A DNA stretch of 64,000 bases from an uncultured Spirochaetaceae bacterium (GTDB lineage: Bacteria; Spirochaetota; Spirochaetia; Sphaerochaetales; Sphaerochaetaceae), in NCBI GenBank assembly GCA_944389145.1, contig CALXLH010000039.1:1-64000 (forward strand), read 5' to 3'. Position numbers and translations under genes: made by a program. Every line of letters begins with the position of its first letter. Position 1 is the first letter of the stretch. Shown piece by piece: positions 43,817-53,307 of this stretch. The notes below the pieces were generated by a model. It saw only the letters and a program-made list of their open reading frames with translations. It was not told where the DNA came from and made no database searches.

Positions 43817-45466
43817 ATGGTTGAACCATTGAAGAAGAGCGGCAAGATCGAGAGGAAAGGCCCTGTCGTGCTTGTCATAATGGATGGTGTCGGATTCGGA
43901 AAGTATAAGGACGGGGATGCAGTCGCTGCTGCCATGACCGGCAATCTCGATAAGCTCTACGCCACATGCCCGTGGACCAAGCTGAAGGCTCATGGTGTCG
44001 CGGTAGGGCTTCCTTCTGATGCCGATATGGGAAACAGCGAGGTAGGTCACAACGCAATGGGTGCCGGAAGGGTATTCGCGCAGGGTGCTAAGCTTGTCTC
44101 GAATGCGATTTCATCCGGTGATATGTACAAGGGCGCCACATGGCAGAAGCTTGTCAAGAACGCTAAGGATAATGGTTCAACGCTTCATTTCATCGGCCTT
44201 CTTTCAGATGGGAACGTCCATTCCCATATCGATCATCTAAAGGCTATGGTTGCCGAGGCTAAGAAGGAAGGCGTGAAGAAGGTCCGCGTCCATGCGCTTC
44301 TTGATGGAAGGGATGTGGGCGAGGTTTCCGCTCTTGATTACTTCGATCCGTTTGCCCAGTATCTTGCGGAGCTTTCCGCGGATGGCACCTTTGATGCACA
44401 GATCGCATCAGGCGGCGGAAGGATGGTCATAACGATGGATCGCTACAATGCAGATTGGGATATGGTCAAGAAGGGCTGGTATACCCATGTCCTTGGCGAG
44501 GGACGCCAGTTTGCGAGCGCACATGAGGCAATTGAGACGCTCAGGGCCGAGACCGGCGCTATCGACCAGGATCTTCCTCCGTTCGTCGTCGCGAAGGACG
44601 GCAAGCCTGTCGGAACGATCGAGGATGGCGATTCCGTTGTTCTCTTCAACTTCCGTGGAGACCGCGCTATCGAGCTTTCACGCGCGTTCGACGAAGAGGA
44701 TTTCAAGGAGTTTGACAGGAAGAGATATCCTAAGGTGGAGTATGCAGGAATGATGGAGTATGACGGAGATCTTCACATCCCGGCGCAGTATCTTGTATCT
44801 CCTCCTGCTATCGATCGCACCATGGCTGAGTATCTCTGCGCCTCTGGGGTAAAGCAGTTCTCGATCTCCGAGACCCAGAAGTTCGGCCATGTCACATACT
44901 TCTTCAACGGCAATAAGTCCGGTATGTTCGATCCGAAGCTTGAGGAGTATGTCGAGATTCCTTCCGATAAGGTCCCGTTCGAGCAGAGGCCCTGGATGAA
45001 GTGCGCTGAGATCGCTGACCGCGTGATCGCTGAGATCGAGGGCGGCAAGTGGGATTTCATCAAGCTCAACTTCCCCAATGGCGATATGGTAGGGCACACT
45101 GGAGTCTTCGAGGCAGTCGTCTGTTCCATGGAGGGCATGGATCTTCAGATCGGGAGGATCAGGGATGCTGTTGAGAAGGCTGGCGGCGTTATGGTGATAA
45201 CAGCAGATCATGGCAATGCCGATGATATGTATGAGCATGGCAAGGACGGTTCCGTTAAGAAGTATGAGGACGGTGAGCCTAAGGCCAAGACCTCTCACTC
45301 CCTCAATCCTGTTCCATGCATCATCTACGATCCAGGGTATAAGGGAGAGTACTCCCAGAAGCTTGAGGAGGGCCTCGGTATCTCATCTATCGCGGCAACC
45401 TGCATGACGCTTCTCGGTTATGTACCGCCTGCAGATTACGATAAGAGCGTCGTGACGCTTAACTGA
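43817..45466 (+). CDS. gpmI: 2,3-bisphosphoglycerate-independent phosphoglycerate mutase
   Basis: 549 residues. Interconverts 3- and 2-phosphoglycerate in glycolysis with two manganese ions. Alkaline-phosphatase fold: VVLVIMDGVGFGKYKDGDAV, the nucleophile Ser in MGNSEVGHNAMGAGR, LHFIGLLSDGNVHSHIDHL, and the C-terminal metal motif VITADHGNADDMYE followed by KTSHSLNPVPCIIYDP. Start has GGAGGG upstream. Last housekeeping gene before the defence island. Confidence 0.96.
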   Translation: MVEPLKKSGKIERKGPVVLVIMDGVGFGKYKDGDAVAAAMTGNLDKLYATCPWTKLKAHGVAVGLPSDADMGNSEVGHNAMGAGRVFAQGAKLVSNAISSGDMYKGATWQKLVKNAKDNGSTLHFIGLLSDGNVHSHIDHLKAMVAEAKKEGVKKVRVHALLDGRDVGEVSALDYFDPFAQYLAELSADGTFDAQIASGGGRMVITMDRYNADWDMVKKGWYTHVLGEGRQFASAHEAIETLRAETGAIDQDLPPFVVAKDGKPVGTIEDGDSVVLFNFRGDRAIELSRAFDEEDFKEFDRKRYPKVEYAGMMEYDGDLHIPAQYLVSPPAIDRTMAEYLCASGVKQFSISETQKFGHVTYFFNGNKSGMFDPKLEEYVEIPSDKVPFEQRPWMKCAEIADRVIAEIEGGKWDFIKLNFPNGDMVGHTGVFEAVVCSMEGMDLQIGRIRDAVEKAGGVMVITADHGNADDMYEHGKDGSVKKYEDGEPKAKTSHSLNPVPCIIYDPGYKGEYSQKLEEGLGISSIAATCMTLLGYVPPADYDKSVVTLN

Positions 45467-45490
45467 TAAGGAACATCAATCGTGTGTTCA

Positions 45491-45523
45491 CGGCCTCTCG
45501 AAAGGGAGGCCGATATTCTTTCT
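45491..45523 (+). terminator. Probable terminator of gpmI
   Basis: Perfect seven-base stem CGGCCTC (45491-45497)/GAGGCCG (45506-45512) followed by a moderately T-rich stretch. Confidence 0.6.
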
Positions 45524-45568
45524 GCATATGTTTCCGCTATATGAGCGCATATCATGCAGTCATGTTGC

Positions 45569-45740
45569 TAAATTGACAATTCATAGCTCAAATTGTTTAA
45601 TTAAATGGTCTGATGCTCGAATCGCCTCTACGGAGAGTGGTTCATCAATGAGGTCAGGCTTATTTTATCTCAACAGTTTATAGTGTGTTTACATCAATAT
45701 TGCTTATTATTCTGTAAAGCCCTCACGAATAGGCATTTTA
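45569..45740 (-). pseudogene. Degraded 3' fragment of a paralogue of the 163-aa gene (left island edge)
   Basis: The reverse complement of 45607-45671 matches 55410-55476 with two substitutions and a two-base deletion. Weaker similarity continues on both sides (AAGCAATATTGA at 45694 region, and TGTCAATTTA beyond the stop). Translated, it retains KPDLIDEPLS-x-EAIRASD, while the deletion puts a TAA in the run of A residues, so it is no longer a working gene. It points left, mirroring the intact gene at 55014-55505, which points right. Confidence 0.8.
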
Positions 45741-45747
45741 TGTTTTG

Positions 45748-45776
45748 TCGAATATTCGATAAGTTTAAGATACAAT
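45748..45776 (+). promoter_or_regulatory. hsdR promoter region with palindrome TCGAATATTCGA
   Basis: A perfect 12-base palindrome (45748-45759) overlaps the likely -35 region, with -10 TACAAT at 45771-45776 (17 bases after TCGAAT). It would suit a controlling repressor site, but no controller gene lies beside it. Confidence 0.4.
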
Positions 45777-45800
45777 GTGAATTAGTTTTGGGAGATAATC

Positions 45801-48284
45801 ATGACATTTCTGAACCCTGACGAGATAGCTCAGCAGCAGCGTAATGAAGAGACAACAAAGCTTCAGATAATCACGCCGGAGATCCTGAAGAAATGGGATG
45901 ACAAGCGGATAATCATGGAATATGTGTTCACCGATGGGCGTATATCCATCGACGAATATAATGTCGCACATAGGGGAAAGCAGAAGAAGGCTGATTACCT
46001 CCTTCTCCATCGCGACAATCTTATCCTAGCTATCGTAGAGGCTAAGGGACAGGATGTATCGGCAGATGACGGCTATCAGCAGGCTGTGGATTATGCCCGT
46101 ATTCTTGATGTTCCGTTTGCATATGCTACTAATGGCATTGACCTCATCGAGAAGGACATGATATCCGGGCTGAATAAGAAGATGAAGCTCTCCCAGCTTC
46201 CAGGACCTGATGAGCTTTGGGTGCGCTATAAGGCTGAGAAAGAGATCTCTGATGATGAAGAGAATGTCATAACCTATCCTTATTACTACGAGGCTGGCGG
46301 CAAGAAGCCAAGATACTATCAGCGCATCGCCATCAACCGTGTTATTGAGCATATAGTCAAGGGTGAGGATCGTATACTCCTTGTCATGGCTACAGGCACC
46401 GGCAAGACATTTACGGCGTTTCAGATCATCTGGAGGCTCTGGAAGACGCATTTCAAGAGGAAGATCCTCTTCCTTGCTGACAGAAACATCCTTGTTGATC
46501 AGACGATGAGAAAGGATTTCAAGCCATTCACGGACGCTATGGAGAAGATAGATAATGCCAAGATCAATACATCAAAGGATATCTATCTTGCGCTCTACCA
46601 GCAGTTGAAATCTAAGGATACTGATTACTACAAGCGGTTTCCTTCTGATTTCTTCGACCTCATCGTCGTTGACGAATGCCATAGGAGCTCCGCTACCCCT
46701 GATTCCAACTGGCATGAGATACTCGGATACTTCAGCTCAGCAACTCAGATAGGCCTTACGGCAACCCCGAAGGAGACTGGGGTCGCAGAGGCACAGGAAG
46801 AGGAAGCTGAAGCCAAGGAAAGGCTTGAACGTGCAATAATTGCAGGAGAGGTTGCTGAGAAGGAAAGGGCATATAAGGCATTGAAGAAGGCAACGGAGAA
46901 ACGCGAGGAAGCCGAATCTGAATCAAATGCCGCATACTTTGGTAATCCTATATATACCTATTCGCTCAAGCAGGGAATCGAGGATGGATTCCTTGCACCA
47001 TATAAGGTCATATCAGTTGAGCTTGATATCGACAAATACGGCTATAAACCTAAGCCGGGCACGAAGGATATGGATGGCAATCCTGTCGAAGATAGGCGGT
47101 ATTACCAGAACGAGTTTGATAAGAAGATTGTCGTTGTTGATAGGCGTAAGCTCGTTGCGAAGCGCATAAGCGATTACCTCAAGACCAATGACCGTTATGG
47201 TAAGACGATAGTATTCTGCGAGGATATCCCGCACTGCGAGGAGATGGTCCGCTTTCTTGAGAATGAGAATGCTGACCTTGTCGCAGAGGATTCGAGATAC
47301 GTCATGCAGATAACAGGAGACAATGAGATCGGCAAGAAGCAGCTCGATAACTTCGTCGATCCTTCTTCGAAGTATCCTGTGATTGCTGTAACAAGCCGTC
47401 TAATGTCTACCGGGGTGGATGCTGAGACATGTGAGAATATCGTCCTCGACAGGTCCATCGGCAGCATGACGGAGTTCAAGCAGATAATCGGCCGTGGCAC
47501 GAGGATCAAGAAGGAATATGAGATCGATGGTGAGGAGAGGTCGAAGATGTACTTCTCCATCCTCGATTTCAGACGCAACTACCTGAAGTTCCAGGATCCG
47601 TCATTCGATGGCGATCCTGTGACCGTTACGGATGTACCAGAGGGTGGCGACTTCCCGAAGCCACCTGTACGTCCTACTCCGCCTCCTGCCGGCACTCCTA
47701 AACCACCAACAGCCACGAAGCAGATAAGGGTGAATGGCGTCGATGTATCGATCATCGATGAGGAAGTAACGTATCTAGACCAGAATGGCAACCTCGTGAA
47801 GCAGAACCTCGATTCATGCGTCAGGAACAATATCCTCACGCAGTATCCTGACTATGAGGACTTCAGGAAGGCTTGGCTCCTTGCCAAGGATAAGGCGCGC
47901 TTCGCTTCTGAGCTTCTTCTTGATGATGAATGGGGAAAGCGCTTCAAGATCCAGTATGGATACACAGTTGATGACTTCGATATCATCGCGTATCTCGGCT
48001 ATGACATAGAGCCTCCGATGTCGAAGCATCAGAGGACGCATAACGCGGCGATAGCAAGGCTTCTCGATTCGATGGATGACGAGAAGAAAGGAATAGTGAG
48101 GACGCTTCTTGATGCGTATGCGGAGACGAATTTCCAGAACCTCAGGGATATAAAGACGGTATTCTCGATGCCTGCTTTCACGGAGATGGGTTATACGCCG
48201 CTGAAGATAATCAAGGATTATTTCGGATCCAAGGATAAGTATTTTATTTTCCTCAGTGAACTGGAAAACAGGCTATATGAATAA
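45801..48284 (+). CDS. hsdR: Type I restriction enzyme, R subunit
   Basis: 827 residues. Translocates DNA and cuts at collision sites in complex with HsdM2S. N-terminal PD-(D/E)xK nuclease (Asp65 and Glu80-x-Lys82 in ILAIVEAKGQ). SF2 helicase: Walker A ATGTGKT (197-203), DECH box (291-294), TATP (320-323). C-terminal half (LMSTGVDAETCENIVLDR, QIIGRGTR) is helicase domain 2, then an EcoEI-type C-terminal domain. Unusually, about 50 charged Glu/Ala/Lys-rich residues (about 327-376) interrupt the usual join between TATPK and YFGNPIYTYSLKQGIEDGFLAPYKV. SD GGGAGAT upstream. Confidence 0.94.
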   Translation: MTFLNPDEIAQQQRNEETTKLQIITPEILKKWDDKRIIMEYVFTDGRISIDEYNVAHRGKQKKADYLLLHRDNLILAIVEAKGQDVSADDGYQQAVDYARILDVPFAYATNGIDLIEKDMISGLNKKMKLSQLPGPDELWVRYKAEKEISDDEENVITYPYYYEAGGKKPRYYQRIAINRVIEHIVKGEDRILLVMATGTGKTFTAFQIIWRLWKTHFKRKILFLADRNILVDQTMRKDFKPFTDAMEKIDNAKINTSKDIYLALYQQLKSKDTDYYKRFPSDFFDLIVVDECHRSSATPDSNWHEILGYFSSATQIGLTATPKETGVAEAQEEEAEAKERLERAIIAGEVAEKERAYKALKKATEKREEAESESNAAYFGNPIYTYSLKQGIEDGFLAPYKVISVELDIDKYGYKPKPGTKDMDGNPVEDRRYYQNEFDKKIVVVDRRKLVAKRISDYLKTNDRYGKTIVFCEDIPHCEEMVRFLENENADLVAEDSRYVMQITGDNEIGKKQLDNFVDPSSKYPVIAVTSRLMSTGVDAETCENIVLDRSIGSMTEFKQIIGRGTRIKKEYEIDGEERSKMYFSILDFRRNYLKFQDPSFDGDPVTVTDVPEGGDFPKPPVRPTPPPAGTPKPPTATKQIRVNGVDVSIIDEEVTYLDQNGNLVKQNLDSCVRNNILTQYPDYEDFRKAWLLAKDKARFASELLLDDEWGKRFKIQYGYTVDDFDIIAYLGYDIEPPMSKHQRTHNAAIARLLDSMDDEKKGIVRTLLDAYAETNFQNLRDIKTVFSMPAFTEMGYTPLKIIKDYFGSKDKYFIFLSELENRLYE

Positions 48285-48304
48285 TTGATAGGAGAAATCA
48301 ATAA

Positions 48305-49813
48305 ATGGGATTGGAGACTCTTATAAAAAGGCTCAAGGATATAATGAGAAAGGATATGGGTGTCGATGGGGATGCCCAAAGGCTTCAGCAAATCGTCTGG
48401 CTTATATTCCTCAAGATATTTGATTATAAGGAAGAGACGGCTGAACTTGATGACAATTATGTTCCTATAATCCCTGAAGGCTATAGATGGCGGGATTGGG
48501 CCGTAGGAACATCGCTGAAGGACCAGCTGACAGGGGACGAGCTATTAAGCTTCGTCAACAATGTTCTTCTTCCTGTTCTTAGTGGCAACGAGATCAAGGA
48601 CGAGAACGGGAAGATGATTATCCCGTTCGACTCTACGGATGAGCGAAGTATGCTGGTTAAGTCTATTATCCGGAGTTCATCTAATCTTATGCATAATGGA
48701 TATCTTCTTAGGGATGTAGTCAATATTCTGAATGAAGTGGACTTTTCTGACATTAATGACACACATCAGTTCAACATTGTGTATGAGGAATTATTGAAAG
48801 GACTCCAGTCCGCAGGAACGATGGGGGAATTCTATACAGGCCGTGCGATAACACGTTTCGGCATAGATAAGGTCGATCCTCAGATAGGGGGCATGCTTGC
48901 AGATTGGGCTTGCGGAACCGGAGGATTCCTCATCGATGCTCTTAATCATATGAGAGCGCAGGTTGGCAATGATCCTGACAAGCAGAGGATGCTTCAGCAC
49001 GCAGTCCGTGGTGGTGAGTTCAAACCTATGCCATACCGTCTTTGTGTCACAAACCTCCTTCTTCATGACATAGAGCTTCCTGATATTACATATGGTGATT
49101 CTCTCGATCAGAAGAACTTTGCTGATTATAAGGGAGATGACTTAGTGGATTATGCTGCTCTGAATCCTCCATATGGTGGTGTTGCCCTTGAATCTGACCT
49201 CAAATCCTTTCCGGCGAATCTTAGAAGTTCAGAAACGGCGGACCTATTCGTTGCTTTGACAGTTAAGAGGCTTAAGAAGAAAGGACGGGCAGTTATCGTT
49301 CTTCCTGATGGATTCCTTTTTGGCAATGACAATGCGAAGGTAGAGATCAAGAAGTATCTCATGAAGGAGTGCGATCTCCATACGATCATCAGACTTCCTC
49401 AGACATGCTTCTCTCCGTATACATCAATAGCTACGAACCTCCTGTTCTTCGATAAGACAGGGCCTACGGAAGCAATATGGTTCTATCGTCTTGATATGCC
49501 GGACGGCTATAAGCATTTCTCAAAGACAAAGCCTATGAGACGTGAGCATTTCGCTCCTGTTGATGAATGGTGGGATAACCGCACTGAGATAAAGGATGCG
49601 GATACCGATACCTACAAGGCTAAGAGATATACCATCGATGAGATACAGGCCAATGGCTATAATATCGACCTCTGCGGATATCCAACAGCTGTTAAGGAGA
49701 TACTCTCACCAGAAGATACGATAAGGAACTTCATGGAGCACAGAGCAACGCTCAATGAGAAGCTCGATAAGCAGCTTCATGACATCCTTGCTCTCATGGA
49801 GGGACAGCAGTGA
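48305..49813 (+). CDS. hsdM: Type I restriction-modification, M subunit
   Basis: 502 residues. Adenine-N6 methyltransferase that protects host DNA. N-terminal HsdM_N domain (about 1-150), SAM-binding motif I DWACGTGGFL (200-209, Trp replacing the commoner Pro), catalytic NPPY at 287-290. FYTGRAITRF-type motif is present upstream (EFYTGRAITRFGIDKV). AGGAG upstream of the ATG, 20 bases after hsdR. Overlaps hsdS by four bases. All core catalytic residues look intact, so the system is probably active. Confidence 0.95.
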   Translation: MGLETLIKRLKDIMRKDMGVDGDAQRLQQIVWLIFLKIFDYKEETAELDDNYVPIIPEGYRWRDWAVGTSLKDQLTGDELLSFVNNVLLPVLSGNEIKDENGKMIIPFDSTDERSMLVKSIIRSSSNLMHNGYLLRDVVNILNEVDFSDINDTHQFNIVYEELLKGLQSAGTMGEFYTGRAITRFGIDKVDPQIGGMLADWACGTGGFLIDALNHMRAQVGNDPDKQRMLQHAVRGGEFKPMPYRLCVTNLLLHDIELPDITYGDSLDQKNFADYKGDDLVDYAALNPPYGGVALESDLKSFPANLRSSETADLFVALTVKRLKKKGRAVIVLPDGFLFGNDNAKVEIKKYLMKECDLHTIIRLPQTCFSPYTSIATNLLFFDKTGPTEAIWFYRLDMPDGYKHFSKTKPMRREHFAPVDEWWDNRTEIKDADTDTYKAKRYTIDEIQANGYNIDLCGYPTAVKEILSPEDTIRNFMEHRATLNEKLDKQLHDILALMEGQQ

Positions 49814-51309
49814 TAGGAATCTGTGAAGACCTCAGAAAATCAGTACTGCAGGCAGCTATTCAAGGCAAGCTTACACAGCAGCTTCCGGAAGATGGGGATG
49901 CAGAGGCTCTCTATGCTGAAATCCAGAAAGAGAAGCAGAAGCTCATTAAGGAAGGAAAGATCAAAAAGGAGAAGCCGCTACCTGAAATAACCGAGGATGA
50001 TATTCCGTTTGATATCCCGGAGAATTGGAAGTGGGTTCATGTCGGAGAAGTAGTAAAGAATGTACAATATGGTACTGCTAAAAAATCATCAAAAACGGGG
50101 CTCATTCCGGTATTGAGGATGGGCAATATTCAGAACGGCAAGATTGACTATTCAAATCTCGTCTATACTTCTGATGTAGATGAGATAAGCCATTACGCAT
50201 TACAGAAAGATGATTTACTTTTCAATCGTACCAACAGCAGAGACCAGGTTGGCAAAGTAGCAATCTATAAAGCAGAAATGCCTGCAATTTATGCCGGCTA
50301 TCTTGTTCGTATAACTCCTGTTCAAGTTGATTCTGATTATATCAATTATGTTATGCAGACATCTTATTACTGGGAATACTGCCAAGCTGTTAAGAGTGAT
50401 GCTATTGGCCAGTCCAATATTAATGCAGAGAAGTTGAAAAACTTTATTTTTCCGCTTCCTTCTCTTCCTGAGCAGAAACGCATCGTTGCACGTGTCGATG
50501 AGCTCATGAAGAGAATCGATGAGATGGAGAAGACGGAGAAGGATATCACAGCGCTGTATGATGCGTTCCCGGGGGATATGAAGGCATCGCTTCTGCAGGC
50601 GGCGATACAGGGAAAGCTCACTGAACAGCTGGCATCGGATGGTGATGCAGAGACGCTGTATGTTGATATCCAGAAGGAGAAGCAGGGGCTTATCAAAGAA
50701 GGGAAGATCAAGAAGGAGAAGCCGCTTTCGGAGATATTAGAGGATGATATCCCGTTTGATATCCCGGAGAAATGGAAATGGGTAAGACAAGCAGAAGTCT
50801 GTAGAATTTATACAGGTAACAGTATTCCTGAACATATTAAACTTGAAAAATATATGAAGTCAGGTATTGAGGGGTACAACTATATTGGTACAAAAGATGT
50901 TTCTTTTGATCATGTAATCGATTATGAGAATGGTGTACGCATCCCGTATTCTGAACAAAGGTTCAAGCTCGCTCCTGAAGGATCAAGCCTTATTTGTATA
51001 GAGGGAGGAAGTGCGGGTAAAAAAGTAGGTTTTCTCTCACAGACTGTTTGTTTTGGTAATAAGCTATGTATGTTTAACCCGTATCTTATTGAACAGAAAT
51101 ATATTTACTATTGGTTGCAATCTCCAACCTTTCTTGAAAGCTTCTTTGAAAGAATGAATGGCATTATTGGTGGAGTAAAAATAAATGCTCTTTCTAATAT
51201 TATTATGCCATTGCCTCCTCTTGAAGAGCAGAAGCGCATCGTCGAGAAGCTGGATCAACTACTACCTCTCTGTGATTCCATGAAGGAGGCCATAGATGCC
51301 ACGGCCTAA
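49810..51309 (+). CDS. hsdS: Type I restriction-modification, specificity subunit
   Basis: 499 residues. Two target-recognition domains (about 75-210 and 325-470), each with the FPLPPLEEQKRIV-type end (FPLPSLPEQKRIVARVDEL and MPLPPLEEQKRIVEKLDQL) and each preceded by nearly the same conserved segment (QAAIQGKLT...GDAE...IQKEK...EGKIKKEKPL...DDIPFDIPE-WKW). That 75-residue duplication is also clear in the DNA (about 49840-50040 and 50590-50790). Such direct repeats permit domain swapping with other hsdS genes. GTG start overlaps hsdM. DNA specificity is not readable. Confidence 0.94.
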   Translation: MIGICEDLRKSVLQAAIQGKLTQQLPEDGDAEALYAEIQKEKQKLIKEGKIKKEKPLPEITEDDIPFDIPENWKWVHVGEVVKNVQYGTAKKSSKTGLIPVLRMGNIQNGKIDYSNLVYTSDVDEISHYALQKDDLLFNRTNSRDQVGKVAIYKAEMPAIYAGYLVRITPVQVDSDYINYVMQTSYYWEYCQAVKSDAIGQSNINAEKLKNFIFPLPSLPEQKRIVARVDELMKRIDEMEKTEKDITALYDAFPGDMKASLLQAAIQGKLTEQLASDGDAETLYVDIQKEKQGLIKEGKIKKEKPLSEILEDDIPFDIPEKWKWVRQAEVCRIYTGNSIPEHIKLEKYMKSGIEGYNYIGTKDVSFDHVIDYENGVRIPYSEQRFKLAPEGSSLICIEGGSAGKKVGFLSQTVCFGNKLCMFNPYLIEQKYIYYWLQSPTFLESFFERMNGIIGGVKINALSNIIMPLPPLEEQKRIVEKLDQLLPLCDSMKEAIDATA

Positions 51310-51321
51310 GAGAGAAGGACA

Positions 51322-51414
51322 ATGGAAGACAATCAATCTGCAGATATCAGCAGATCCTTAAAATCTGTGCTGGTATCAAAGATACGTCTTGGAAAAGCGC
51401 GGAGTGATGAATAA
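51322..51414 (+). CDS. Possible small peptide, 30 aa
   Basis: ATG at 51322 with AAGGA four bases upstream opens a 30-codon frame ending at 51414. The peptide is polar and unrecognised. It sits between hsdS and the DUF262 gene and could be a short translated leader or chance. Confidence 0.25.
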   Translation: MEDNQSADISRSLKSVLVSKIRLGKARSDE

Positions 51415-51432
51415 GAAGGAGAGACAACTTAT

Positions 51433-53208
51433 ATGAATTCTATGCTTTATCAGAGAGCAGATTATAAATTAGATGCTTTGCTATCGGATATCGAAACAGG
51501 TGTATTGGGACTTCCAGATCTGCAGCGACCATTTGTATGGCAAAACATAAAAGTCAGAGATCTTCTCGACTCGATGTTAAGAGGATATCCGATAGGGTAT
51601 CTAATGCTCTGGGATGCTCCTGATGATATCAACAAAGAGAAGCAGATAGGAATCGAAGAACACACAATCAAGGCTCCAAGACAGTTGATTATTGATGGGC
51701 AGCAACGTCTTACTTCCTTATATGCAGTCATGTATGGAAAGGAGGTCTTAGATTCACGTTTCCAGAAGAAGATGATCAGTATTGCCTTCAATCCATTGAA
51801 AAGAATATTTGAAGTAACGTCTGCAGCACATCGTAGAAGCGCTGAGTGGATTCCCGATGTCAGTGTTGTTTTCAGAAACTCAGGGAAGGCATATACATTC
51901 ATTGGAAGTTTCATCGCAAAACTTTCTGAATATAGGGTACAGAATGGTAATCCTCTCACACAGGAAGAAGAAGATCTTATTGCAGATAATATCCAGGCAT
52001 TGCTTTCGTTGAAGGACTACACTGTTCCAACGTTGACTATATCGAACAAGACTGATGAGGAAGCAGTAGCCGATATATTTGTTCGAGTGAATTCCAAGGG
52101 AAAGTCTCTTAATGAGAATGATTTTATCCTTACACTAATATCAGTTCATGATGAATCTGTAAGAAGGAAAATTGAGAAATTCTGCAGTGATGCTCTCATT
52201 CCCGTTGCTTCTGGAACGTCATACAATCAGCTTTTTACACCAAAGGCATCCCACATAATAAGAGCTGTTATGGCTTATGGCTTTAAGCGAGCAAGGCTCC
52301 GTTATGCATATATGGTTCTTGAAGGCAAGGATCTTTCGACCGGTCTGTATGATTCGTCACTGCGAGATAAGATGTTTGATCAGCTAAGGGTAAAGCTTGA
52401 TATTGTTCTCAATCTTTCAAATTGGCATGATTTCATGAATTGTCTTATTTCTGCAGGATATGTTTCATCAAAGCTGATAGCAGCTGATAATGCAATCGTC
52501 TATACGTATGTGATGTATCTGATTGGTCTTTGCGATTTCAAACTTGATAGGATAGAGCTAAGGAAGCTTATTGCCTTATGGTTCTATATGTCAGCAGTAA
52601 CGATGCGCTATTCAATATCGACCGAAAGTACAGTTCAGTCAGATCTGAACGACATTGGAAAGCTCACTACAGCTGATGAATTCAGGAGCTATATCATGCA
52701 GCGTATTGAAGAAACGTTCACTGATGATTTCTTTGCAATACAGCTTCCTGTGAATATGGAGACTTCAGCTGCAATCAGTCCATCGTGGAACGCATATTGT
52801 GCCGCACAGAATATCCTAGGAACAGATGCTATGTTTTCTTCTGTTCCACTTAAGATCTTGTTCTCTCCTGGTTCAGGTGGGAGTAAATCATCTATCGAGA
52901 AGCATCATCTATTTCCTCGTGCATATCTTCCGACTATAGGTTATTCAAGCCAGCAAGAAATTAATCAGATTGCCAATTTTGCTTTCATAGAATGGCCTCG
53001 CAACATCGCAATATCTGATGAAGCGCCTTCTGTATATTGGCTCCAGATTATATCTTCAATGAGTACAGATGTGATAAGAAAGCTATGTGATGAGAACGCT
53101 CTTCCTGAAGGTTGGGAGAGTATGGATTATCCAGAGTTCTTGGATGCAAGACGCCATCTGATGGCTGATATCGTGAAACGTGGATATAAAGCTCTTCTGG
53201 TGTTGTGA
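51433..53208 (+). CDS. DUF262/HNH protein, GmrSD-like restriction factor
   Basis: 591 residues. N-terminal DUF262 with its ParB/Srx-like signatures LPDLQRPFVW (about 27-36) and LIIDGQQRLTSLYAV (85-99), the nucleotide-hydrolysing part of GmrS-type proteins. ADIFVRVNSKGKSLNENDFILTLIS is another hallmark. The C-terminus has an HNH-like EKHHLFPRAYL (489-499), resembling DUF1524/GmrD nuclease. This is the one-chain arrangement of type IV-type systems that attack modified phage DNA. AAGGAGA precedes the ATG. Probably part of the island's defence repertoire and co-transcribed with hsdS or started nearby. Confidence 0.85.
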   Translation: MNSMLYQRADYKLDALLSDIETGVLGLPDLQRPFVWQNIKVRDLLDSMLRGYPIGYLMLWDAPDDINKEKQIGIEEHTIKAPRQLIIDGQQRLTSLYAVMYGKEVLDSRFQKKMISIAFNPLKRIFEVTSAAHRRSAEWIPDVSVVFRNSGKAYTFIGSFIAKLSEYRVQNGNPLTQEEEDLIADNIQALLSLKDYTVPTLTISNKTDEEAVADIFVRVNSKGKSLNENDFILTLISVHDESVRRKIEKFCSDALIPVASGTSYNQLFTPKASHIIRAVMAYGFKRARLRYAYMVLEGKDLSTGLYDSSLRDKMFDQLRVKLDIVLNLSNWHDFMNCLISAGYVSSKLIAADNAIVYTYVMYLIGLCDFKLDRIELRKLIALWFYMSAVTMRYSISTESTVQSDLNDIGKLTTADEFRSYIMQRIEETFTDDFFAIQLPVNMETSAAISPSWNAYCAAQNILGTDAMFSSVPLKILFSPGSGGSKSSIEKHHLFPRAYLPTIGYSSQQEINQIANFAFIEWPRNIAISDEAPSVYWLQIISSMSTDVIRKLCDENALPEGWESMDYPEFLDARRHLMADIVKRGYKALLVL

Positions 53209-53266
53209 TTGTTTTCGACCGAATATATTTGGTTTGGATGGGCATAGGAATCCTTGATTTATGACA

Positions 53267-53295
53267 TTGGTCTAACATGGTAGATAATTTATATT
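53267..53295 (+). promoter_or_regulatory. Promoter of the OLD-like nuclease gene
   Basis: -35 TTGGTC (53267-53272), 17-base spacer, -10 TATATT (53290-53295), 12 bases to the ATG. The expected leader is only a few bases, so the GGAG next to the -10 box may not be transcribed. Confidence 0.45.
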
Positions 53296-53307
53296 GGAGA
53301 AAACAAC

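Noticed and set aside
49840-50790. Repeated segments considered as a CRISPR-like array or insertion
   Set aside because: They are the ordinary conserved regions of HsdS in one reading frame, with no spacer pattern.
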